From the NCBI GenBank assembly GCA_964523295.1, contig CAZGAH010000047.1, positions 1 through 34,189 of the forward strand: a stretch of DNA of 34,189 nt. The letters are read 5' to 3'. Origin of the DNA: CAZGAH01 sp964523295 (GTDB lineage Bacteria > Desulfobacterota > Desulfovibrionia > Desulfovibrionales > Desulfovibrionaceae). The position numbers and the translations under genes are program-made. Every line of letters begins with the position of its first letter. Position 1 is the first letter of the stretch. Under the pieces are notes generated by a model. That model saw nothing but the letters and a program-made list of their open reading frames with translations. It searched no databases and was not told the DNA's origin. Below are positions 1 to 8,458 of this stretch, piece by piece.

Positions 1-369
1 GGCGATGGACTGCACGTCGCCCAGGCGCTGATAGACCGGAAGTTCCACCTCGGTCTGGATGCGCAGCGCCTCGTCCAGCTCGCCGCGGGCAACGAGGATG
101 TCCGCGATCTTGCCCTGGGTCATGGCGATGGACTGCACGTCGCCCAGGCGCTGATAGACCGGAAGTACCTCCTCCGTCCAGATGCGCAGTGCCTCGTCCA
201 GCTCGCCGCGGGCAACGAGGATGTCCGCGATCTGGCCCTGGGTCACGGCGATGGACTGCACGTCGCCCAGGCGCTGATAGACCGGAAGTTCCTCCTCCGT
301 CCGGATGCGCAGCGCCTCGTCCAGCTTGCCGCGGGCAACGAGGATGTCCGCGATCCCGGCTCTGGCGAT
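1..369. repeat. 123-bp tandem repeats encoding 41-residue TPR units
   Basis: Units begin at 1, 124 and 247 (period 123 bp, 41 codons). A fourth, diverged unit starts near 364 after a 117-bp step. The first three differ at only a few positions and encode QSIAVTQGQIADILVARGEL followed by DEALRIWTEEVLPVYQRLG and similar. The high DNA identity points to recent tandem duplication inside the C-terminal TPR array. The array continues beyond the left edge, so its copy number cannot be read. Confidence 0.9.
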
Positions 370-3300
370 GGCCTGTTCGCGCTCGTTGCCCCTCGCCGCG
401 GCGAATTCGGCCAGCTCCTGGAACGTTTCGCGGGCCTGGTCCAACTCCCCGCGCTGATTGAGCAGGACGCCGTACGCGTGCAGCACGGCCATCGCCTCGC
501 CGCTGTCCACAGGGGCGGCGGTAGCGCGGGCCGCGGCGATGCGTTTGTAGGCGCTTTCGAGCAGGGGCAGTGGCGTCTGGCCGTCGCCGCTGGTGTGCAG
601 CGCCTGCGCGGTGTGGGTCAGGAGGGGCAGCGGGGGCTCCTGGCCGGCTGACTCGCAGAGGGTTATTGCCCTCAGGCCCTGCTCCGCCGCTTCGCGGTGC
701 CGATGTTCGCGGCTGAGTCCCGCTACGGCGTACGTCCCGCGGAGTGCGGCCACCCGGGCGTCTTTGGCCAGCAGCGCCAGGCGGGTCAGTTCGATGTCCG
801 TGGCACAGGGCACGGCTTTGCGATCCTCGCCGCCCCAGTCGGCCAGCAGCTCCGCCAGCAGGGTCGGGGTGAGCAGGGGCTGTTGATCGTCATCCCGCGG
901 CCGGACGCGCGCGGCGGCCAGGGTGTTGACTCGCAGCGCGATTCGCCTGGAGTCCACAAGGTCCGGGTGGGGCTCCAGCAGCCCGAGGGTGCGCAGGCGC
1001 GCCACGTTGCCGCCCGCGGATTCGGCACGCATCGCCATAATCCGCTCGGGGACCGGAAGCGCAAAAATCGTCGCGGCGCGGAAGGCCTCCAGGTCGCCGT
1101 TGCGCTCGGCCTGTCGCAGCGGGGTGTCCAGGTCGAGCCGCTGCAGAAAGTCACGGAGGTCGGGGTGCGAAGGAAGCGTTTCCGCCGCGCGGTTTTCGAG
1201 CCAGGCCTCTGCGGCCAGGACCGCCTGCGCCGCAGCGGTCAGATGTCTGGCCTTGGCCAGGTCCAGGAGCTGCGAGACCCTGGACAGGAATTGCGGGCGC
1301 CACCCCGTGATGGCCAGGGCGAGCGTATCGAATGCCTCCTTCGTGTCGAACGCGTCCGCGTCGCCCGGGTGCGCAACGACCTCCGCCCCCGCGGACCGGA
1401 GCTTGGCAGCGAGTGCGGCGTCGATCCGTTGCTCGAGGTCCGTGTCCTTTGTCTCGGGCTTGGCGCTGCGCAGCGGGGCGCACAGGTCGGCTATGGCCGC
1501 TGCCTCGCGGGCAAAGGCCATGGTCGCGGGCAGGATCAGCCTGCCCAGCAGCAGGTCCTGCAGGCCCGGGCTGTTGCCCGAGGCAGCGAGCGCGCGATCC
1601 GGGAAGACCTTCAGGGCGTTCAGGGCGAGGTCGTGAAATTCTCCCCAGGCGTTGCTCTCTGTGTCCTGCGCCTTGCTTTTTTGCCGGTACAGAAGCTTTT
1701 CACGCTCCCGGACGCTGAAGTCCGGAAGCTGGAGGTCGTAGAGCATGTTCTCCAGTCCGTTGCACTGGAAACCGAAGCGGCTGGTGAACAGCAGGCGGCT
1801 TATGATGCCGCGCGTGCCGAACACGCGCAGGAGCGCCGTGAGCACGGACACGTGCGCGGCCTTCACCAGGCATGTGTCGCCGCTCGCGTCGCGCCACTCG
1901 AGGATACGCTCCAGGTCGTCCACGACCAGCAGCAGCGGCTTGTTCCCGTTCCCCGTGCAAGGGGCGTTACGATCTGTGACGAGCCGGCGCAGGGCCTCCT
2001 CCAGGCGTCCCGGATCCTCGGCCACAGCCCGCCGCTGTGCGACAACGATGTCCCGGGCTGCCGGGTTGTCGGCCAGGGCCTCGGCCACTGCCGCGAGCAC
2101 GCTGGAGGCGTCGTATCGATTGTAGACCACGGCCACGGCAAAGACGTCCTTGAGCCGATTGATCGCGCGAAAGGCCAGGCTGGACTTGCCGGAGCGGCCG
2201 ATGCCGCGGAGCAGCACGCCCGCACTCGTGCCCTGGCGCAGCTCCCGCAGACAGTCCTGCAGCGAACGCCGCCGGCCGACGAAGAGTTCGGGCGGGGTTA
2301 CCGGGTTGTCCCTGCCCAGGGTCGCCGCGATGCCGAAGTCGGCGGGCTGGAGCCGGCGCTCGGTGCCGCCGCACAGCGAACCGCCGCCTTCGGGGCCGAT
2401 CCAGAGCCTGGCGAGATGCCAGCAACGGGATCTGTCCCGAAAGGCCGCGAGGCCGGCCCTCTTGGCATTGGCCTCGTGCGGGGCAGCGGAAAGCGGACTG
2501 GAGGATGCCTTGTCCTCCTCGTGGAGCAGGGCATTGCGCGCCAGGCCCACGGCCTGCTCCAGAGGCGCCTGGCGGGCAAGCTGCTCATAGAGTTCGCGTG
2601 CAAAGATCGTGGCGGCGTCGTCGGCAACCAAGCCGTCCCAGCCGAGCACGGCGGGCAGCCCGGCCCGCACCATCCGCTCGGCCAGCGAGTGGACCAGCTC
2701 CACCGTGGTCAGGCGCGTGGCCGCGGTGCTCAGGCAGGCGGAGAGAAAGAGCAGGCCGGGCTTTTTTCCGGTCAGGGCATTGGCCAGGTCCACGGCCGTG
2801 GCGAGGTGCGCGTCGCCGTACGCGTCCTCCAGACAAATGATCGGCTCGTTCCCGTGCCTGGCGTCCGCAGCGTCGCCGTGACAGGAGAGGTGCAGGACCT
2901 GCATGGGCTGCCTGGCCAGACGCCGGCCCAGCTCCTTGAGATTGCCGCTCTCCTCGACCGCGAAGTCGAGTTCGTCCAGGGAAACGGCCTCCAGGATCGC
3001 GCTTTCCTCGGCCTCGAAATTGAGTTCGTGCTGCCCGCGCGGGGCCGCGGCCATGAAGGTGATTCCCAGGCAGAGCGCATCCGGCTGCGCTGGCGTCTGC
3101 GGAGTCCCGAGCCGACGCACCGGGCAGAAGGGGCGGAGGGCGTCCTGCGTGAAAAAGCCATCCGCGTCGGCCAGCAGTTCCCAAGGCGCGTGGAGCATGG
3201 TCAGTTGTGCGGGTGACGGGTTTGTCGCGTCGCTGCGAATCTCGAGCACCCAGTGCCCCGTTCCGGTTGCCAACGCCCGCGTCAACGCCGCGTCGCCGCC

Positions 3301-3504
3301 GTCGAGCCAGGCGAGCAACTCCCGGCCGATGGCCAATAACCCGACGCGGTTGCCGCTTTCGTGGCGCAGACGGCCATAACGGTCAAGCATCGCGTCGAAG
3401 CGCTCCAGCGTTGCCTTGTCCAGCTCCCGCCGGCCCAGATACCCCGCGCCTTCCAGAAGCTCCACATACCCATCGCGTACGGTCACGATACAATACAGGC
3501 CCAT
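1..3504 (-). CDS. CHAT-domain/STAND NTPase/TPR-repeat protein, partial (C-terminus beyond left edge)
   Basis: An uninterrupted minus-strand frame of 1168 codons starts at ATG 3504 behind a GGGAG-type ribosome site and runs off the window. The N-terminal half carries a CHAT (caspase-like) protease domain. Its catalytic His is His209 in HLSCHG and its Cys is Cys257 in LFLSACLS, both in standard CHAT contexts. A P-loop NTPase follows: Walker A GIGRSGKS at about 434-441, Walker B LLLVVDDLE near residue 528, then a TSR motif typical of STAND/NB-ARC ATPases. From about residue 930 the protein is TPR-like, ending in 41-residue repeats. By analogy with other CHAT-STAND-TPR proteins, the TPRs would sense a ligand, the NTPase would oligomerise and the CHAT domain would cleave a protein. 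The target is unknown. A role in defence or programmed cell death is inference. No partner gene is visible because the downstream side is cut off. Confidence 0.9.
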   Translation of the reverse strand, partial: MGLYCIVTVRDGYVELLEGAGYLGRRELDKATLERFDAMLDRYGRLRHESGNRVGLLAIGRELLAWLDGGDAALTRALATGTGHWVLEIRSDATNPSPAQLTMLHAPWELLADADGFFTQDALRPFCPVRRLGTPQTPAQPDALCLGITFMAAAPRGQHELNFEAEESAILEAVSLDELDFAVEESGNLKELGRRLARQPMQVLHLSCHGDAADARHGNEPIICLEDAYGDAHLATAVDLANALTGKKPGLLFLSACLSTAATRLTTVELVHSLAERMVRAGLPAVLGWDGLVADDAATIFARELYEQLARQAPLEQAVGLARNALLHEEDKASSSPLSAAPHEANAKRAGLAAFRDRSRCWHLARLWIGPEGGGSLCGGTERRLQPADFGIAATLGRDNPVTPPELFVGRRRSLQDCLRELRQGTSAGVLLRGIGRSGKSSLAFRAINRLKDVFAVAVVYNRYDASSVLAAVAEALADNPAARDIVVAQRRAVAEDPGRLEEALRRLVTDRNAPCTGNGNKPLLLVVDDLERILEWRDASGDTCLVKAAHVSVLTALLRVFGTRGIISRLLFTSRFGFQCNGLENMLYDLQLPDFSVREREKLLYRQKSKAQDTESNAWGEFHDLALNALKVFPDRALAASGNSPGLQDLLLGRLILPATMAFAREAAAIADLCAPLRSAKPETKDTDLEQRIDAALAAKLRSAGAEVVAHPGDADAFDTKEAFDTLALAITGWRPQFLSRVSQLLDLAKARHLTAAAQAVLAAEAWLENRAAETLPSHPDLRDFLQRLDLDTPLRQAERNGDLEAFRAATIFALPVPERIMAMRAESAGGNVARLRTLGLLEPHPDLVDSRRIALRVNTLAAARVRPRDDDQQPLLTPTLLAELLADWGGEDRKAVPCATDIELTRLALLAKDARVAALRGTYAVAGLSREHRHREAAEQGLRAITLCESAGQEPPLPLLTHTAQALHTSGDGQTPLPLLESAYKRIAAARATAAPVDSGEAMAVLHAYGVLLNQRGELDQARETFQELAEFAAARGNEREQAIARAGIADILVARGKLDEALRIRTEEELPVYQRLGDVQSIAVTQGQIADILVARGELDEALRIWTEEVLPVYQRLGDVQSIAMTQGKIADILVARGELDEALRIQTEVELPVYQRLGDVQSIA

Positions 3505-3624
3505 CGTTTCTCCCTGCGCAAAGCTAGATGATTATCCAAGTCGGGGAACGGGAAATCGACTGCAAACCAGGATTGAATACGGATAATGCCGAATCATACA
3601 ACATTTTGGGAAAGAGACAATGGG

Positions 3625-3694
3625 GTAGCTAAAATTATATTTAAACAGATATTGTATTGGCATCTTATATGTGCTACTACATAAATATAGCTAC
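3625..3694. repeat. AT-rich spacer with imperfect inverted repeat
   Basis: The 279-bp gap between the CHAT gene start (3504) and the M32 stop (3784) is markedly AT-rich for this region at about 3560-3720. Arms beginning GTAGCT (3625-3643) and ending TATAGCTAC (3682-3694) form an imperfect inverted repeat. It lies upstream of the CHAT gene and could be an operator or promoter region, but I could not fix a convincing -35/-10 pair. No gene is visible here. Confidence 0.35.
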
Positions 3695-3783
3695 ATCTAC
3701 TCATTATTGCTAACAGCTCGACCGCTTCACTCCATCCGCCACCTCAAACGATGCCGCCGGACTGTTCCTGCGGCACCGGGCGC

Positions 3784-5295
3784 TCAGCGCAATCCGTACA
3801 GCCGGCCGAACTTTTCTTCCAGATAGCGTACAAGAGGTTCGATGGAGCGTTCTTCGCCCGTGGCCGTGGCGATCAGTTTCTTGGGTGGGAGGCGGCGGCC
3901 CTGGGTGTGGACGGTGCGGCGCAGCCAGTGCAGCAGGGGGTGGAATTCTCCCTGGCCGAACTGGTCGTCGAGGTCGCCGAGGTCGCGCTGCGCGGCGGCA
4001 TAGAGTTGGGCCGCGTAGATGTTGCCGAGCGTATAGGTGGGAAAATAGCCGAACAGGCCGGCGGACCAGTGGACGTCCTGCAGCACGCCGTCGGCGTGTC
4101 CTGGAGGCGTGAGTCCCAGGTAGCGTTGCATCCGTTCGTTCCAGGCCTGCGGAAGCTCATCGACGCGCAGCTGATCCCGGAACAGCGCCAGTTCCAGCTC
4201 GAAGCGGACGAGCACGTGCAGGTTGTAGGAGAGTTCGTCGGCGTCCACGCGGATCAGGCCGGGGCGGACCGTGTTGACGGCCGCATAGAGCGCATCGGCC
4301 GACGTTGGCGCCAGGTCCGGAAAGGCGGATTCGAAGCGGGTCCGGAAAAAGCGCCAGAAGCCGGGCGAGCGGCCGACCATGTTCTCCCAGAGTCGCGACT
4401 GCGACTCGTGTACGCCCAGCGAGACGGCCTGACCGAGCGGCGTGCCCCAGTGCCTGGCGAGCAGGCCTTGTTCGTAGAGTCCGTGCCCGGCCTCGTGCAG
4501 CGTGCCGAACAGGGCGATGCTGAAGTTGCGAGGGTGAAAGCGGGTGGTCAGTCTGGAGTCCGCCGGTCCCAGGGTTGTGGAAAAGGGGTGGGCGGAGACG
4601 TCCAGGCGGCCGGCCTGGAAGTCGTAGCCGAGCGTCTCGACGGCCTGCGTGGCAAAGGCGCGTTGGCGCTCGGGTTCGTAGTTGCGGTCCAGAAGCGAGG
4701 TGTCCGGCTGCCGGCTGGCGCCGCGGACCTGGTCGAGCAGGGCCGACAGGATCGGCGCGAGACTGGCGAAGAGGGGCTGGAGCGAGGCGGCGCGTTCGCC
4801 GGGTTCGAAGGTGTCGAGCAGCGCGTCGTAGGGCTCGACCTCGTAACCCGTGGCCTCGGCCTCCTCGCGTTTGAGCGCGAGCAGGCGTTCCAGGTGCGGC
4901 TGAAAGGCAGCCCAGTCGCCGGCGGGTCGGGCGCGCTCCCAGGCGGTTTCGGCCTCGGAACTCGCCCTGGCCAGCTCGACGGCCAGCCGTTCGGGAATCC
5001 GGCACAGCCGGTCGAAGTCGCGGCGCCATTCGCGTACGTTCGCGCGCTCGTCAGGCTCTAGCGTCGCCGCGTCGAGCAGGGCCAGGGCCTCGCTACGACG
5101 GGGATCGGTCTCGCGCTCGTGGATGAGTCGGGTCATCGCGCCGCGTTGCTCCGTGCGGTAGGGATGCGCCTTTGTCGGAATGAACGTGCGCTGATCCCAC
5201 TCCAGCAGGGCGAGAGTCGAGGCGTAGGCCGCGGTCTCGCAGCTGTGCGCGGTCAGCCAGGCATAGGCCTCGGTCGGGGTTTTCCAGGTGGTCAT
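3784..5295 (-). CDS. Carboxypeptidase Taq-type (M32) metallopeptidase
   Basis: The product is 503 residues, the usual size for M32 carboxypeptidases, which remove C-terminal residues from peptides in the cytoplasm using one metal ion. The zinc motif HEAGH is at 267-271, and the third ligand Glu297 lies in the family motif HESQSRLWEN at 296-305. A later DADELSYNLHVLVRFELE stretch (about 353-370) is also typical. There is no signal peptide. The ATG at 5295 has a strong AAAGGAGG site nine bases upstream. It is transcribed toward the CHAT gene with no obvious terminator after its stop, and is separated from the upstream MORN gene by a strong terminator, so it is probably transcribed alone. Confidence 0.93.
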   Translation of the reverse strand: MTTWKTPTEAYAWLTAHSCETAAYASTLALLEWDQRTFIPTKAHPYRTEQRGAMTRLIHERETDPRRSEALALLDAATLEPDERANVREWRRDFDRLCRIPERLAVELARASSEAETAWERARPAGDWAAFQPHLERLLALKREEAEATGYEVEPYDALLDTFEPGERAASLQPLFASLAPILSALLDQVRGASRQPDTSLLDRNYEPERQRAFATQAVETLGYDFQAGRLDVSAHPFSTTLGPADSRLTTRFHPRNFSIALFGTLHEAGHGLYEQGLLARHWGTPLGQAVSLGVHESQSRLWENMVGRSPGFWRFFRTRFESAFPDLAPTSADALYAAVNTVRPGLIRVDADELSYNLHVLVRFELELALFRDQLRVDELPQAWNERMQRYLGLTPPGHADGVLQDVHWSAGLFGYFPTYTLGNIYAAQLYAAAQRDLGDLDDQFGQGEFHPLLHWLRRTVHTQGRRLPPKKLIATATGEERSIEPLVRYLEEKFGRLYGLR

Positions 5296-5336
5296 GGCGT
5301 TGAGCCTCCTTTACGGCGCGTTGCACGGGCAGAGGT

Positions 5337-5383
5337 AAAAAAAAACGGCAGCGACTGCCGGACCGGTCCTGCAATCGCTGCCG
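5337..5383 (-). terminator. Rho-independent terminator after the MORN gene
   Basis: On the minus strand a perfect 9-bp stem (CGGCAGCGA / TCGCTGCCG, 5375-5383 and 5346-5354) with a partly paired loop containing GGACCGGTCC is followed directly by nine T (5345-5337). It lies about 70 bp after the MORN stop codon and just before the M32 ribosome site, so it insulates the two genes. Confidence 0.85.
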
Positions 5384-5451
5384 GGAGCGAGGAGCGGCCT
5401 TTTAGGCCGGCTGCGGCGCCGGACCTGCCGGCGCCGGACTCCGTTCGCGCC

Positions 5452-6306
5452 TCAGGGCTTCTGCGCGGGGGCGGCAGGGGCTTTGGCGTCGTTCTTTTTC
5501 GCGTCGGGTTTTGCTTTTTTCGCGTCGGCGGGGGCTTTGGCTGCCGGCGTCTTGGCCGGGGCCTTGTCCTTGGCCGACGGGGCAGCGGTCTTGGCGCCTT
5601 CGGCCTGTTTGGGCTTATCCTTGGCGTCGGCTTTCTTGGCCGCGCCGTACACGCCCTTGCTCCACACGCCCTTGGTGGCGGCGCCGGCTGCGTCCGTATA
5701 GACGCCCTTGCCGTGCGGCAGACCGTCCTGGTACTCGCCTTCGTATTTCGAGCCATTCGGCCAGAGGCAGACGCCCTTGCCGTTCATGGCGTCGTTCTTG
5801 AATTCGCCCTCGTATTTCGTGCCGTCGGGCCAGGTATACACGCCCTTGCCGCTGCGCTTGCCGCGTACGAAGGAACCGACGTATTTCTCGCCATTGGGCG
5901 AGGTGTAGGTCGCCTGACCGTCTTTGCTGTTATTTTTCCAGCCGCCGCTGTAGACCTCGCCGGTCGCGTAGGTCATGGTGCCGGTGCCCTCGGCGGCGTC
6001 GTCCTTGTACATGCCTTCGTAGCGTTCGTTGTTGGCGCGGGTGAACACGCCCTTGCCGTTGCGCTTGCCGTTTTTGAACTGCCCTTCGTAGCGGTCGCCA
6101 TTGGACCAGGAAAAGATGCCTTGCCCTTCCGGCCGGCCGGCTTTCCAGTCGCCGGCGTAGCGTGCGCCGTCCTTGAAGGTGAAGGTGCCTTTGCCGTCGG
6201 TGCAATTGCCGTCGGTGCATTGGGCCAGGGCCTGAACGGCCAGCGTTGCGCAAAGCAGCGCGGTCAGTGCGCTGCAACAGAGAATTTTTTTCCACACCTC
6301 GTTCAT
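5452..6306 (-). CDS. Secreted MORN-repeat protein with Ala/Lys/Pro-rich tail
   Basis: I chose ATG 6306 (284 residues) because it has an AAAAGGGG ribosome site and opens a clean signal peptide (KK, then a hydrophobic run, then AVQALA cleavage near residue 28). The reading frame extends further upstream, but that part looks non-coding. The mature protein has about seven MORN repeats of 23 residues (pattern YEGxFKNGxxxGKGVxxxxNGxx), covering roughly residues 45-210. The last ~75 residues are low-complexity Ala/Lys/Pro. MORN repeats fold as beta-hairpins and bind proteins or lipids in some eukaryotic cases. The bacterial role is mostly unknown. The basic tail could bind peptidoglycan or anionic lipids, which is inference. 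The gene ends at a strong terminator. Confidence 0.88.
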   Translation of the reverse strand: MNEVWKKILCCSALTALLCATLAVQALAQCTDGNCTDGKGTFTFKDGARYAGDWKAGRPEGQGIFSWSNGDRYEGQFKNGKRNGKGVFTRANNERYEGMYKDDAAEGTGTMTYATGEVYSGGWKNNSKDGQATYTSPNGEKYVGSFVRGKRSGKGVYTWPDGTKYEGEFKNDAMNGKGVCLWPNGSKYEGEYQDGLPHGKGVYTDAAGAATKGVWSKGVYGAAKKADAKDKPKQAEGAKTAAPSAKDKAPAKTPAAKAPADAKKAKPDAKKNDAKAPAAPAQKP

Positions 6307-6694
6307 AATCAGCCCCTTTTCGTTGCGCGATTTCGTTACGCGATTGAGAAAACGCAACGCCGCGAAGCGACGTCCGCCTGCAACATCGTGAAACTGTATA
6401 CCGAAAAGCCCGGGGCTGGCAAACCCTTTCAAGCCCTTGTCACGCGTCAGCCTCTTCAGCGGTGCGCGTCGTCGGGTACGGTCCTGAATCCGGGAAACGA
6501 CGAGGCGGGTAACGGTCATGCGGGTCCCGTCGCCGGCTCGGAAAGACCCCGTCGGACGGGCTGCCGGAGATACGCTCCGGAAGCATGCAGAGAAAAGTCG
6601 GGCTGGGCAGGAAAAATCAAAAAAGATGAACCGAAACCGCGAAAAGCACGGTCCGTAGTCCGGGATACTAACCGCGTCACGTCGCCGTTCCTGA
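6307..6694. other. Non-coding spacer with hairpins upstream of the MORN gene
   Basis: I see no credible gene in this 388-bp gap. It holds a perfect 6-bp hairpin, CCGGAG/CTCCGG with a 5-base loop (6564-6580). On the minus strand there is also a weaker ACCGTG/CGCGGT hairpin near 6640-6656, with a T6 run about 11 bases later (6619-6624) that may end the small-protein transcript. I could not match it to a known riboswitch. Confidence 0.35.
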
Positions 6695-6904
6695 CTAGGT
6701 GACCTGACTGATCAGCTTTCCGGTAACTTCGTCGATGCTCTGGTTGATTTTGACCACTGACGGCAAGACATCCGGCCAGAGCTGCTGCTGCTGGTTCTGG
6801 GCAGACACGAAATCGCGAAACAGCGAACTCGCCATGCTGTGGCTGATGCCCGACAGATCGCTGGCCATTTGCCAGACGCCCATTTGTCCTTCGACGACCT
6901 TCAT
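6695..6904 (-). CDS. Small conserved-looking protein of unknown function
   Basis: This is a 69-residue protein from ATG 6904, chosen because AAAAAAGGGG sits just upstream. A 15-codon upstream extension lacks such a site. The sequence is amphipathic and helix-rich, with a QNQQQQL stretch and the C-terminal part INQSIDEVTGKLISQVT. It has no transmembrane segment or signal peptide. I do not recognise the family. It is divergent from the M23 peptidase gene, with a 145-bp shared upstream region. Confidence 0.6.
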   Translation of the reverse strand: MKVVEGQMGVWQMASDLSGISHSMASSLFRDFVSAQNQQQQLWPDVLPSVVKINQSIDEVTGKLISQVT

Positions 6905-7049
6905 GGCTATTTCCCCTTTTTTATGGACAATAGCACAGGCCTGGGGCATTTGTCCAGCAAGAAGACGGCGATCTGGATTTGTCTGTCGCGGGGCGGAAAT
7001 GACTCACCCGCGGGCTGGCAAAAGAACAGCAAACCCGGGAGGAGAGCGC

Positions 7050-8297
7050 ATGCACCGGTCATGGACAAGCGTTGGCGTGTGGTTCGGATGCGTCTGTCTT
7101 GCCCTGCTTCTCTGTTGCCTTCCGTCATCCGGTCGGGCGTCCGGGAATGTCGACGTGCGGTATCTGGTTCCGGGCAAGAAGGTTATCCCCGTGTTCTGCC
7201 GCATCGGCCACTGGGCGATCACGGACATCAAGCTGCCCGACCTGGTCGTCACCAACGGACACGACTCCCCGCTGACCGTGATCCGCGCGGAGGCGACCGG
7301 GATGGTCGCCGGCGTCGAGGTGGTACGGCTTTGCATGTCTGGCGCGCCGCTTCAGGACGCCGTGGCGACGACGGCAAAGCCGTTCAACACGCAGGCATTG
7401 CCGCTGCCGGCTGTGTACCTGTCCATGGGCAATGTGCTCCTCCCCGAGGGGGCGCTTGCGGAAAGCAACGTCGTGGCTGCCGGACAGAGCGTGCTGCTCC
7501 CACTCTCGAAAATCGCCTTTCTCCACCACGTCGGCCATGCCCCGCTGGACGCGATGGACATCGCCCTGACCGTGGAGAGCGGCGGCGCGCAGTCTCAGGT
7601 CGTATTTCCCGTGCAATTGACCCCGTACGTGGCCAAGGGCAACTCTATTTTCCCGCTTCGAGGGGATCTGCACATGGCCTTTTTGCCGCTGAGCTACATC
7701 CACCACCGCGCGTCGTTTTCCCAGGAGTTTGCGATGGATGTCGTTGCCGCCAACCAGGCCGGCGCTACGTCGTTCACCGAGATTTCTCGTCCCGATCCGC
7801 AGCGGCTTTCGGATTACGGCGTCTGGGGTCGGGACGTGCTGGCCATGGGCGACGGAACGGTCGTGGAGACAGGGGAGCGGTTTCCGGAACAGGCGATGAG
7901 CGAGCCGGCCAGATTCGAAAACCAGGAATATGTGTCGGGGGTGCTCAAAGAGTTGGTTCCGAAGATCGGCTGGACCAACGCGGTCGCCGGAAACTACGTG
8001 ATCATCAACCACGGCAACGGCGAGTTCAGCGCGTACTGCCACCTTCAGGAAGGATCCCTTCAGGTGAAGCCGGGAGACCGCGTGCAGCAGGGCAAGATCA
8101 TCGCCCGGGTGGGCAACACGGGCAACTCCGGGGCCCCGCATCTCCATTTCCAGCTCATGGACTCGCAGGATTTCTTTACGGCCAACGGCCTGCCCATGCA
8201 GTTCGCCAATGTCCCGGCGCAGGTCATGATCGCCGAGTTCCCGGTGCAGGCGAATACGTTGAGCTTCAGCGATAATCTCTTCGTCTCCGTGCCCTGA
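7050..8297 (+). CDS. M23-family peptidoglycan endopeptidase (LytM-like), secreted
   Basis: The product is 415 residues from ATG 7050, preceded by GGGAGGAG. A signal peptide (hydrophobic residues ~8-24) directs export. The C-terminal M23 domain shows the variant first motif H219-RASFSQEFAM-D230, a run reading GNYVIINHGNGEFSAYCHL, and the terminal zinc/catalytic motif HLHF (His364, His366). M23 enzymes cut peptide cross-links in peptidoglycan. The ~200-residue N-terminal part is beta-rich and unassigned. A longer upstream frame exists, but it overlaps the divergent small gene and lacks a ribosome site. No M23-degrading motif appears to be missing, so an active enzyme is likely. Confidence 0.88.
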   Translation: MHRSWTSVGVWFGCVCLALLLCCLPSSGRASGNVDVRYLVPGKKVIPVFCRIGHWAITDIKLPDLVVTNGHDSPLTVIRAEATGMVAGVEVVRLCMSGAPLQDAVATTAKPFNTQALPLPAVYLSMGNVLLPEGALAESNVVAAGQSVLLPLSKIAFLHHVGHAPLDAMDIALTVESGGAQSQVVFPVQLTPYVAKGNSIFPLRGDLHMAFLPLSYIHHRASFSQEFAMDVVAANQAGATSFTEISRPDPQRLSDYGVWGRDVLAMGDGTVVETGERFPEQAMSEPARFENQEYVSGVLKELVPKIGWTNAVAGNYVIINHGNGEFSAYCHLQEGSLQVKPGDRVQQGKIIARVGNTGNSGAPHLHFQLMDSQDFFTANGLPMQFANVPAQVMIAEFPVQANTLSFSDNLFVSVP

Positions 8298-8353
8298 GCG
8301 GCCCTGAATCAGCGACCGTACTGCAGACGGCTTTTTCCTGCGCTGTCGCGGCG

Positions 8354-8383
8354 TTGACAGCTACTGACAAAAACAGGTATTTT
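8354..8383 (+). promoter_or_regulatory. Candidate sigma70 promoter for the hybrid histidine kinase
   Basis: A perfect -35 TTGACA (8354-8359) is followed after 18 bases by TATTTT (8378-8383) in an AT-rich patch. It lies about 75 bp before the kinase start, with no gene between. The -10 match is only moderate. Confidence 0.4.
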
Positions 8384-8445
8384 TATGTAAGATAGATGTT
8401 ACGGTGTCAGCCAGGACCGAAGCCGGACTTCTGCGCCACGTGGGG

Positions 8446-8452
8446 AAGGAGG
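8446..8452 (+). promoter_or_regulatory. Ribosome binding site fixing a GTG start
   Basis: AAGGAGG lies six bases before GTG 8459. The in-frame ATG at 8396 has no such site, and the one at 8474 is too close to AGGAA. This decides the start of the hybrid kinase. Confidence 0.75.
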
Positions 8453-8458
8453 CAGAGC

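Noticed and set aside
1..369. Regularly spaced repeats suggesting CRISPR
   Set aside because: The period is 123 bp with no conserved-repeat/variable-spacer structure, and the units encode in-frame TPRs.
697..3216. 839-codon plus-strand open frame
   Set aside because: It is antisense to the CHAT-STAND-TPR gene, whose minus frame carries all recognisable motifs. Its own translation is low-complexity Arg/Gly-rich with no domain.
3751..5061. 436-codon plus-strand open frame
   Set aside because: It is the antisense shadow of the M32 carboxypeptidase.
6564..6580. Possible riboswitch at the hairpin upstream of the MORN gene
   Set aside because: I compared it by eye with c-di-GMP-I, cobalamin, fluoride and guanidine patterns and none fit.
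5119..6702. 527-codon plus-strand open frame
   Set aside because: It is antisense to the MORN gene. Its pseudo-repeats mirror the MORN repeats.
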